DNA from: Fulvivirga imtechensis AK7
Lineage (GTDB): Bacteria > Bacteroidota > Bacteroidia > Cytophagales > Cyclobacteriaceae
Assembly (NCBI RefSeq): GCF_000331535.1
Contig: NZ_AMZN01000015.1
Coordinates: forward strand, 1-64,000
DNA: 64,000 nt
Direction of reading: 5' to 3'
The position numbers and the translations under genes were made by a program. The stretch's first letter is position 1. Each line of letters begins with the position of its first letter. Positions 8,984-16,510 of this stretch are shown piece by piece. The notes under the pieces were generated by a model. That model saw only the letters and a program-made list of their open reading frames with translations. It ran no database searches and was not told the origin of the DNA.

Positions 8984-9394
8984 CTAATCCTTCAAAAATC
9001 CTGTACTGACATCAACAAGCTTTTTATTATACACTCGCTTAAAATCCAGGCTAGTACCTCCGAAGTTAATCAGCAGTCCATTAGCCAAATGGTAAGCTTC
9101 CAGATAATTAATGGCCTGAGCTTTATGAACGGGAAGCAACAGCTCCACTGCTTTTATTTCCACCATCACCTTTCCTTCAACGAAGAAGTCAACCCTGCGT
9201 CTACCAATTTGCTCACCCCGGTAAAGAATGTCCATTTCCTGCTCTCTTACAAAATCAAGCTGATTACTAGCCAACTCAATGGCTAAAGCTCGTTGATAAA
9301 TCACCTCCTGGAAACCATTACCCAATGTATTATGCACCTGCATGGCGCATCCGATTATCTTGTGAGTTAGTTGATTAATGTCTTCCATATTCAT
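8984..9394 (-). CDS. GxxExxY family protein
   Basis: 136 aa. The name-giving motif is visible as GFQEVIY (residues about 27-33), followed by a RRVDFFVEGKVMVEIKA block with the D...E-x-K spacing of a PD-(D/E)XK nuclease-like fold. The function of the family is not established. The gene is bracketed by copies of a 90-bp repeat, and its last residues (VSTGFLKD) are encoded by the end of one. It therefore looks like a small cassette inserted between hsdS and the RhuM-Fic gene, still in operon orientation. Confidence 0.88.
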   Translation of the reverse strand: MNMEDINQLTHKIIGCAMQVHNTLGNGFQEVIYQRALAIELASNQLDFVREQEMDILYRGEQIGRRRVDFFVEGKVMVEIKAVELLLPVHKAQAINYLEAYHLANGLLINFGGTSLDFKRVYNKKLVDVSTGFLKD

Positions 9395-9490
9395 AGTCTT
9401 AAACAGGATTTAGTTGATTTAGGGATGGTCAGGATAATCTTGATTATCATCCTGTCTATCTTATAATCCTTCTAATCCTGTGCTGACAAT
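9395..9490. repeat. 90-bp island repeat, copy 2
   Basis: Same unit as 8884-8981 in the same orientation: it begins with GTCTT just upstream of the GxxExxY start codon, has the central GTCAGGAT...ATCCTGTC dyad, and ends ATCCTGTGCTGACAAT. A few bases separate it from copy 3. Confidence 0.85.
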
Positions 9491-9493
9491 TAT

Positions 9494-9652
9494 TCGTCTT
9501 TAACAGGATTTTAGTGATGTTAGTGATGAACAGGATTTTTATTAATCGAAACCCACCAATATTCATTTTTTATTATACCATTCATATTTTAAGAGTCAAA
9601 ATCAATCATCCTGTCTATCCGGTAATCTTTTTAAAATCCTGTGCTGACAATT
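9494..9652. repeat. 90-bp island repeat, copy 3, interrupted by about 60 bp
   Basis: Has the same left end (CGTCTTTAACAGGATTT) and right end (ATCCTGTCTATCC ... ATCCTGTGCTGACAAT), but the middle carries an unrelated AT-rich insertion. The right end lies within hsdS and encodes its final residues LSAQDFKKITG. Confidence 0.8.
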
Positions 9653-10916
9653 TAACCCTCACTTCCCCAGTCAAAAGCTTCTGCATCAAACCTTTCTTCT
9701 GCTCTTTGAGGTGTACGAGCTGTTTTTGAAGTATTTTAATTTCGGTATCTGCTTCTGACAGGACAGATGCTATTTTTTGTTGCTCTTTTTTGTCAGGTAA
9801 CGGAATTAGTAACGCTTTTAGACCACTTGAATAAATATGAACAACAGAATGTCCTTGACCTAATTTGTGCTTTTGTCTGTTGATAGAATTATGGTTTAAT
9901 AAATAGCCCAAGTACTCGGGGTCTTGGTCATGGCGTCTCAAAATTATGATATCCCCTCCTGCATAAGCCTTAAACGAATTGATAAATGCCGCACTCTTAC
10001 CTATCTCCTCAAGAGTTTCACCAGATCCTGCAAAAAGAATATCTCCATATTCAAGCTCTTGACTTTCTAAAGTAATCTCTTTAGGAATGTAGGATGAAAA
10101 GGATCTTATGATGTTATGGTGCCTTGTATAAAGTTCGCCATATGTCAAACAAGGTAACCCTTCTTTTTTAATTTCTGCTTTAGGCACACCCTTACCTTTA
10201 AGAAATATTCCTAATTCACCTAATTTTTTAGCCTCCCAATCCTCCGGAATAACCCCCAACTTCGTTTCCTTCATCTTATCCGACTTCACAAACTCCCTAA
10301 ACCGCTTCTTCCCCGTGAGCAACTGCTGCATCAGCCCTTTTTTGCGTTCCTGTTTTTTGGTAATGAGCTGCTCGGTTTTGCTGATGGCCTTATCCCAGGT
10401 GCTGAGGATTTGGGCTATTTTTTGTTGTTCGGGGAGTGGGGGGAGGGGAAAAGGATATTCAGAAACTAAACTCCAATCTGCTCTAGGCATTTTTGTGCCA
10501 CTTGTTCTATTCGCAAGCTCAATGAACTTGTGAAGTTGAATCAGATAGAAAAGAAAAATACTTGAACATTTTCCTTTAACTCCTCGTAATATCCATACCT
10601 CACTCGAACTTACTCCATCAAATTCTGCAAGCCAATATTTCCGTAAATACGGTCTGAGCTTTGCGAATAATACTTCTCCTTTTGAAAATTTATTCTTTGT
10701 ACTTTTTTGAGCTTTAGAATTTATATGACCATTTATTCGGCCAGTGTTTTGTTCGATATGCTCCAATTCAATGCAAGGGAATTGCTGTTCATCTGTACGA
10801 GGATCATATTTCGTTGAAGACCTTTGAACAAATAGACCAAATTCAAGGTATTCCCATTCAGCGGGAATCCATCCTAGCTTAGTATGTTTACAATCTTGAG
10901 AAGTCCTCTTCGTCAT
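9615..10916 (-). CDS. hsdS: Type I restriction enzyme, specificity (HsdS) subunit
   Basis: 433 aa with two target-recognition domains, each followed by a conserved helix: PLPPLPEQQKIAQILSTWDKA near residue 160, then PLPDKKEQQKIASVLSEA near 385. Each ends in a GLMQ(Q/K)LLTG segment. The two domains set the two halves of the bipartite recognition site. I chose the ATG at 10916; a GTG at 10937 would abut the upstream fic stop. The last 11 residues come from a 90-bp repeat, so the C-terminus was altered by repeat insertion. Confidence 0.93.
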   Translation of the reverse strand: MTKRTSQDCKHTKLGWIPAEWEYLEFGLFVQRSSTKYDPRTDEQQFPCIELEHIEQNTGRINGHINSKAQKSTKNKFSKGEVLFAKLRPYLRKYWLAEFDGVSSSEVWILRGVKGKCSSIFLFYLIQLHKFIELANRTSGTKMPRADWSLVSEYPFPLPPLPEQQKIAQILSTWDKAISKTEQLITKKQERKKGLMQQLLTGKKRFREFVKSDKMKETKLGVIPEDWEAKKLGELGIFLKGKGVPKAEIKKEGLPCLTYGELYTRHHNIIRSFSSYIPKEITLESQELEYGDILFAGSGETLEEIGKSAAFINSFKAYAGGDIIILRRHDQDPEYLGYLLNHNSINRQKHKLGQGHSVVHIYSSGLKALLIPLPDKKEQQKIASVLSEADTEIKILQKQLVHLKEQKKGLMQKLLTGEVRVKLSAQDFKKITG

Positions 10917-10936
10917 ATTTATTTCAAGTACAGGCA

Positions 10937-12340
10937 CTATTGTTTAATATTTTTCTTTCTGTTATAGTCGAGATGTTCAAAAAGTGTATTTCCCCATTGT
11001 AGTGCTATTTCTCCAATTTCTTCTGAGGTTAATGGCTTATGCAACAGATTTTTTTTAAAAAGTTTTGTTTTTTGCCCTTGAGCTTCTTTATCAAAATATC
11101 CCAAATGTATTTCGTACGTGTAACGATCATAGATTACCCTCACACTATAACTACACCCAAAAGGATTTATGCCACTTTTTTTGTAAGCAGCAAAGTGAGT
11201 TTGGAAAATTGCCTCTGCTTCTCGAATTTCATGATTAGTTTCATTGTAGCGAAACTCTTCGTTTAATTTTGTATAATCGATCTTATCCCTAAATGTCAAA
11301 CTTACACCTCTCCCTTCCATTCTCACATTGAGCCGATGATTTGGCTGATCATAAAACTCATTAAATTTGGACGTAACCTTGGCTAGTTCATCAAATAATT
11401 CACTTCCCCAGTCAACCAAAGATTCTCGTACAACCTGATAAGTCAAATTCATCTTTATATCATTTTCCGAATCTTCTCCCGCTATCTCCTTCTTTAAAAG
11501 AGCCAATTTCTTATCCAAATCTCCAGGCTCTTCCAAAGATTGTCCATGAGCTGCGTCAATCGCCTTATTTAAAGACCACTCCATTTCAGCAATCAGGAAC
11601 TCAATAAATGGCACCAAATCACCGGTGTCTGCTTTTTGAAGCGCGGTAAGATAGGCTTCTTTGTTATCTACCCGGATGATTAATGGCGGGTATCCTGCCC
11701 GAAGCATAATGTAGTTTACCCATAGCCTCGAAACCCTTCCATTGCCATCGTCAAACGGGTGTATGGCTGTAAATTCGTGATGCGCCTTAGCTGCTCTTAC
11801 AATAGGGTGTTCATCTTTACTCTTTTGATACTCCTCCATCAAATCCTTCATCTTCGCAGGAGTTTCTTCGGGTGTAGCATAGTGATGGATCTCGCCACTT
11901 TTCATCCGAACTGAATTGGGCGAAGTTTTATACTGTCCGGGTATGATTTGCTTTCGTGTTTCTTGTCCATCCTCAGTAATGGCTTCTTTCCAGAATGGCT
12001 TAACCAAAATAATTTTATTCAGCTCCCTCAGATCGCTCTCAGTAATGTCCCTGCTCTCATCCTGAGCCCACTCCGTCACCATTTTAATAGCCACGTCATG
12101 CGCTTCCATTTCGTCATACTCCCTTTTCTCATGCTCACCGGTAGCCTTACCAAAAAAAAGCAGCATCTGAGTTTCTCCATAGGTCAGGGTATTGCCTTCA
12201 ATATGGTTGGAATGAAAATTCCATTCCAGCCGGTACTTGTCATCTAGCTTTCTCTGCCAGTTCTTTTTCAGCGGCTTCAGGCTTTCAAGCTCTGCTTTTT
12301 TGGTGTCGAGTTTTTGTAAAAGGTCTTTTAGTTTTGTCAT
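10937..12340 (-). CDS. Fic family protein with N-terminal inhibitory helix
   Basis: 467 aa. The catalytic motif HPFDDGNGRVSR is complete (near residue 195), so AMP transfer is plausible. The N-terminal SNHIEGN matches the (S/T)xxxE(G/N) inhibitory motif, making it an autoinhibited class II Fic protein. It sits between hsdM (6-nt gap) and hsdS (about 20 nt). Fic genes inside type I RM operons are recurrent; roles in control of the enzyme or in a back-up toxin response are proposed but unproven. A second Fic-fold protein is encoded downstream. Confidence 0.92.
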   Translation of the reverse strand: MTKLKDLLQKLDTKKAELESLKPLKKNWQRKLDDKYRLEWNFHSNHIEGNTLTYGETQMLLFFGKATGEHEKREYDEMEAHDVAIKMVTEWAQDESRDITESDLRELNKIILVKPFWKEAITEDGQETRKQIIPGQYKTSPNSVRMKSGEIHHYATPEETPAKMKDLMEEYQKSKDEHPIVRAAKAHHEFTAIHPFDDGNGRVSRLWVNYIMLRAGYPPLIIRVDNKEAYLTALQKADTGDLVPFIEFLIAEMEWSLNKAIDAAHGQSLEEPGDLDKKLALLKKEIAGEDSENDIKMNLTYQVVRESLVDWGSELFDELAKVTSKFNEFYDQPNHRLNVRMEGRGVSLTFRDKIDYTKLNEEFRYNETNHEIREAEAIFQTHFAAYKKSGINPFGCSYSVRVIYDRYTYEIHLGYFDKEAQGQKTKLFKKNLLHKPLTSEEIGEIALQWGNTLFEHLDYNRKKNIKQ

Positions 12341-12346
12341 GGCCTG

Positions 12347-13855
12347 TTAAAATCCAAGTTCCTTCAAGTATTTGTCCATCTCTTTCCTTACCACTACCAG
12401 CTCACCCTCTAACTGCTCTATTTCTTTCTGCACCGCCTGAATATCCACCGGCTCTTCCTCTTCGAAAGTATCTACATAGCGTGGAATGTTCAGGTTATAA
12501 TCATTTTCTTTGATTTCTTTCAAATCAGCACGATAAGCATATTTGTCTACCGTATCGAAAGCCTGATAGGTCGAAACAATACGCTGGATGTCTTCATTAC
12601 GCAGCTTGTTTTGCTTTTTCCCTTCCTGGTAGTCTTTACTCGCATCTATAAACAGCACATCCTTATGCTGTTTAGCTTTATTGAAGATAAGGATAGCAGC
12701 AGGAATACCTGTACCAAAGAAGAGGTTGGTAGGTAAACCCACCACGGCTTCGAGTAGGTTTTCTTCGATCAGCGCCTGCCTGATCTTACCTTCCGCACTT
12801 CCTCTGAAAAGCACACCATGAGGCACAATCACGCCTACTTTACCAGTCGGCAGAGTGGTATCGATCATATGCAAAATGAAGGCATAGTCACCTTTGCTTC
12901 TGGGCGGCACGCCTCTTAAAAATCTTCTGAACCTGTCGGCTTCTGCTACTTCATGCCCCCATTTGTCGAGTGAAAACGGTGGATTGGCCACCACTATATC
13001 AAATTTCATCAGGTTATCCCCCTCCAGCAGCAGAGGGTTGTTGATAGTATCTCCCCACTCAATATCGGCCGAGTCCATGCTGTGTAGGAACATATTGAGC
13101 TTGGCCAATGCCCAGGTGTCACCATTACTTTCCTGCCCATATAGAGAGAAGTCGTGCGAAGACTTGCCCTTCCCATCCTTTACTTCTTCTGCAACGGTAA
13201 TCAGCAATGAACCTGAGCCACAAGTCGGGTCACAAATACGCGCTCCAGCCTTTGGAGCCAAAAGTTTGGCCAATAGTTCAGAAACTTCATGTGGCGTATA
13301 GAACTCTCCTCCTTTTTTACCTGCACCCGAAGCAAACTTTTCAATCAAGTACATGTAGGCATTACCGATTAGGTCTTCTTTACGGCCAAGTACGGAAGGG
13401 CGGAAATCCAGAATGGGGTTAGCAAAGTCGCTGATGAGGTTTTTCAACCTTCTGTTCCTGTCCTTCGTTTGGCCAAGCTTTTCAGAATTAAAACTGATGT
13501 TTCTGAATACACCTTCAAGCTTTTCGAGGTTCTGATCCTCGATTTTCGCCAGCACTTTATCTATTTTCTCGCCAATATCAGCATCATTCCGATGGTTATG
13601 GAGATACTCAAAGGTACAATCCTCCGGCAATACAAAGCGTTCCCGCCTCATCTTCCGCTGCAGAAGCGCCTCGTCATCACCATATTGCTTACGGTACTCC
13701 TCATGTTTGTCTTTCCAGACATCACTGAGGTACTTCAAAAACATAAAAACGAGGATATAATTTTTATATTCTGATGAATCAAATGCACCCCTAAATGTAT
13801 CACATGCCGCCCAAAGGGTGTTGTTGATCTGATCTTGTGTAATTCTAGTTTCCAT
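12347..13855 (-). CDS. hsdM: Type I restriction enzyme, modification (HsdM) subunit
   Basis: 502 aa N6-adenine methyltransferase. SAM-binding motif I is DPTCGSGSLL (near residue 208) and catalytic motif IV is NPPFS (near 292). An N-terminal helical HsdM_N domain (residues about 8-150) and a C-terminal coiled tail (EEPVDIQAVQKEIEQLEGEL) contact HsdS. It overlaps the preceding small coiled-coil gene by 11 nt. With HsdS it forms the M2S methylase and with HsdR the restriction complex. Confidence 0.97.
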   Translation of the reverse strand: METRITQDQINNTLWAACDTFRGAFDSSEYKNYILVFMFLKYLSDVWKDKHEEYRKQYGDDEALLQRKMRRERFVLPEDCTFEYLHNHRNDADIGEKIDKVLAKIEDQNLEKLEGVFRNISFNSEKLGQTKDRNRRLKNLISDFANPILDFRPSVLGRKEDLIGNAYMYLIEKFASGAGKKGGEFYTPHEVSELLAKLLAPKAGARICDPTCGSGSLLITVAEEVKDGKGKSSHDFSLYGQESNGDTWALAKLNMFLHSMDSADIEWGDTINNPLLLEGDNLMKFDIVVANPPFSLDKWGHEVAEADRFRRFLRGVPPRSKGDYAFILHMIDTTLPTGKVGVIVPHGVLFRGSAEGKIRQALIEENLLEAVVGLPTNLFFGTGIPAAILIFNKAKQHKDVLFIDASKDYQEGKKQNKLRNEDIQRIVSTYQAFDTVDKYAYRADLKEIKENDYNLNIPRYVDTFEEEEPVDIQAVQKEIEQLEGELVVVRKEMDKYLKELGF

Positions 13856-14195
13856 TAATGTTACCTAACTCTTCTTCTATTTTTAGCTTTGCATTTTCCA
13901 GATCCCTAAGATAGTCAATACCACTCATCTTATTTTCGAGAATCATTTGTGTCGACCAGCTTCTTAATCGATCAATTTTCTTGTTACACAAACTCAGTTT
14001 ATGATATCCTGAATTTAACACTGGATCATTAAATGACTCTGGCACTTCCTTCATGTCCATGAATGCCGATATAGTATCTTCACCTTTGTCTTTTATCTTA
14101 TCTAGCTCTACCTTCTTGTTAGCCGACTTTGATTCCAGTTCTTTAAATAATTTATTTGCTTCTCTTTTTTGTCTTTCCTGAATCATTGTTTTCAA
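13845..14195 (-). CDS. Small charged coiled-coil protein in the RM operon
   Basis: 116 aa, not recognised. It is rich in Lys and Glu with long helix-forming stretches at both ends (residues 5-40 and 85-112), no signal peptide and no membrane segment. It overlaps the half-HsdS gene upstream by 4 nt (ATGA) and hsdM downstream by 11 nt, so it is almost certainly translated with them. It could be a linker or dimerisation partner for the short HsdS-like protein, which lacks a second half (inference). Confidence 0.7.
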   Translation of the reverse strand: MKTMIQERQKREANKLFKELESKSANKKVELDKIKDKGEDTISAFMDMKEVPESFNDPVLNSGYHKLSLCNKKIDRLRSWSTQMILENKMSGIDYLRDLENAKLKIEEELGNINGN

Positions 14196-14773
14196 TTAAT
14201 AATATTAAGTAATTTATTTGAAATCAACTGCTCTCGCTTTTCCAGCAGTCGATGTATCAATAAATACTCGCGTTTTCTTAAAATATCGACTTTTACGATC
14301 TTTTCCTGAATATTTTTTTCCGGAAGGCGTATTTCGATTCCCAAAAGGGCAGTTTTGTTCACATTGGGTATATATGTACCGGCTCTGTTATCTACCAGAT
14401 ACTGCTGCACTGGTTTTTGATTAAGGTACCAGGCCAGGTATCCCGGAAGTATTTTTGCAGGATCTGGCCTTAACACAAAAAAAGCGGATGCAGCGACCGC
14501 TCTGGGAAAGTTGAGATCATAAACAAGTGCAAAATTGTTAGCACCCTTTGAAATAAACAGCACATCTCCTTTTTGTAAATGATGTTTCGAAGAAATGGAT
14601 GTCGAATCTACCCGTGTTAACGCTGAGCCAATTTCGGTATAGTTGTTTTCAAGATCCTTCATCTGAATTACTACAGTATCCCCTTGCGGGTCATCCTGTA
14701 CTTTCCCTCGAAATGAATAGCCGGAGAAAAGCGCTAATAGTACACTCTTGAGATAGGAGGGTTGTATTTTCAT
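14192..14773 (-). CDS. Half-size HsdS-like protein, single target-recognition domain
   Basis: 193 aa. It has the type I specificity-subunit start GYSFRGKV and QMKDLENN, the DVLF(I)SKG strand, the LPGYLAWYLNQKPVQQ helix region, and the RLPEKNIQEKIVKV segment equivalent to PLPxxxEQxxI of HsdS. Only one recognition domain is present, versus two in the full HsdS further down the operon. Half-S proteins can act as dimers. As first gene of the operon it may give an alternative specificity, or be a relic. The start is ATG at 14773. Confidence 0.8.
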   Translation of the reverse strand: MKIQPSYLKSVLLALFSGYSFRGKVQDDPQGDTVVIQMKDLENNYTEIGSALTRVDSTSISSKHHLQKGDVLFISKGANNFALVYDLNFPRAVAASAFFVLRPDPAKILPGYLAWYLNQKPVQQYLVDNRAGTYIPNVNKTALLGIEIRLPEKNIQEKIVKVDILRKREYLLIHRLLEKREQLISNKLLNIIN

Positions 14774-14899
14774 TGTAAATGCAATAATAGTTCGTTCTCA
14801 TAAGATAATCAATAAAATTTTTCGCATAATGACTAGGGTGTAAAAAAAATCAATGTAGCACTTGCTAATCTTTAATCCTGCTCCGATTAATTTGTGGGC

Positions 14900-15565
14900 G
14901 TGAACGTACGATTAAGCCAAGAGCAAAAAATTAAAGTTTTCCACTCTGCAGATGTATATACTATGATGCAGCAAGTGCTGCTGCGTGAAAACAAGATCCG
15001 CAGAAACCAGGAGCATTTTTGGGTGGTTGGACTGAATAGCGCCAATAAGATATTGTTCATTGAGCTGGTAAGTCTGGGTGCTGTGAACCGGGTGCAGGTG
15101 GCGCCCCCGGAGGTATTCCGTATAGCGATTTATAAAATGGCCGTGAAGATGATACTGGTTCATAACCACCCCAGCGGAGTCCTCGACCCCTCAGATGCCG
15201 ACAAGGACATCACCGACCGCATGATCAAAGCCGGACAAATGCTCAACATAGAGGTCATCGACCACCTTATCATCTCCGAAAAAGCCTATCTCAGCTTTGC
15301 CGATGAAAACATTATCAGCGAACTGAAAAACAGCGGCAACTACGTACTCATGGATCGTGAAAAAGCAGAACTGACGAATCTGAAGATAGCAGTAGTCAGG
15401 GAAACTGCTGAGAAGCAGAATAGTATCGAGATTGCGAAAAAGATGATAGAGAAGGGTTATGAAATTGCTACAATTGTGGAACTGACTGGTCTCACTGAGC
15501 AGGAAGTTCGGGATTTGCAAGTCAGTAAACAGTACAATAGAATAAGAAATGAAGAAGATGCTTGA
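14900..15565 (+). CDS. RadC-like JAB/MPN domain protein
   Basis: 221 aa. The MPN+ metal motif is present: an upstream Glu (FIELVSLG) and HNHPSG...DPSDAD. The N-terminal helix-hairpin-helix half of classical RadC is absent, as in the short RadC-like proteins carried on islands and integrative elements. The C-terminal 50 residues (EIAKKMIEKGYEIATIVELTGLTEQEV) look like a resolvase-type helix-turn-helix. Starts are GTG: 14900 gives the usual MNVRL N-terminus, and 14894 is an alternative. It is divergent from the RM operon and marks its edge. Confidence 0.85.
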   Translation: MNVRLSQEQKIKVFHSADVYTMMQQVLLRENKIRRNQEHFWVVGLNSANKILFIELVSLGAVNRVQVAPPEVFRIAIYKMAVKMILVHNHPSGVLDPSDADKDITDRMIKAGQMLNIEVIDHLIISEKAYLSFADENIISELKNSGNYVLMDREKAELTNLKIAVVRETAEKQNSIEIAKKMIEKGYEIATIVELTGLTEQEVRDLQVSKQYNRIRNEEDA

Positions 15566-16510
15566 GAAAATTGGAGTAGTTATTAACCTTACTCTATATT
15601 TTGATCTGCCAAGAAAGCAATTTGTTGAAATTTTATCCGGAAACATAGATGAAGCAAATAATCCTGCCACTGTTTTCAAGCGGTAAAAATATGTGTAAAG
15701 GATCAGTTTCGCAAGATGCTTTCAAGCTTAAGGAAAACCATCACGTTTTTGACTCTTCATACAATGATGCAGTCATTACAGGGCAGATAACAGGAAATGA
15801 GCAAAAAACTGAGGTGCACGTTTAGAGTTAGTGGCATTACGCTAAGGAACTTTACTTTTTTTTGCAGGAGGGTTACTGTTTTTACTTTTAACACCAATTA
15901 CTTTAAGAATGGAGGACACTGTTGTAGCGATAGTTGCCAGTGTTATTCTACCCATAGGCTTTATGATTATACCATTCCATTTGAGTAGGACATCAGCACG
16001 GAAGATGCTACACAGCTTTGAAAGAGAGCTTTTCTATATGATGGAAAAGATCAAAAGATTGAAGAGTGGGAGCAAAGAGTGATAGCATGACTTAATGCCT
16101 CCGATTCAGGGACGGCTTCGTTCCTCGCCATGACGTTAGGAGTTGGGGGAGTTGCTTTAAAGTCTCACATTTCAAATCTCATATCTCAAATCTAACTTAC
16201 CCACCTCTGTGTCTCCTCCCAAGAGGAGAGTGGTTAGCGTGTTTTTGAATGGGAATCTGTTTTTTCACTCACGACTCACCACTAATGACTAAGAAATTGC
16301 CTACTGCTTTTGCCGACTTCGAATTTGGGGATGGCTTAGGTTCCTTGCCATGACAAGATTAGCAAAGTTATGTTTAAATTAGTCCCTTGTATCTGATCTC
16401 ATTTTTGAACTGAAATAAAATTCTGCTATTTTAATTAAAATATTAGCTATTCTGAAACATTGTCAATTCCTGAATGTCGGAAGTATGCTGAACAGAATAA
16501 AGACTACGCC
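15566..16510. other. Long intergenic stretch with short repeats, no supported gene
   Basis: A 42-codon frame overlaps the radC end (15558-15686, starting MLEKIGVVINL) but has no recognisable feature. From 16080 the DNA contains scattered intergenic repeats: a low-complexity run built of TCTCAnAT-like units (about 16165-16197), and the palindromic TCTCCTCCCAAGAGGAGA (16213-16230) also found at 20.3 and 28.7 kb. The upstream region of the effector gene lies at the right end. Confidence 0.5.

Noticed and set aside
9615-14773. Phase-variable hsdS inversion between the full and half S genes
   Set aside because: Both lie in the same orientation, no recombinase is present and I saw no shared inverted segments between them.
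15558-15686. 42-codon frame overlapping the radC stop (MLEKIGVVINLTLYF)
   Set aside because: Short, no known family, no coupling partner; mentioned only in the intergenic note.
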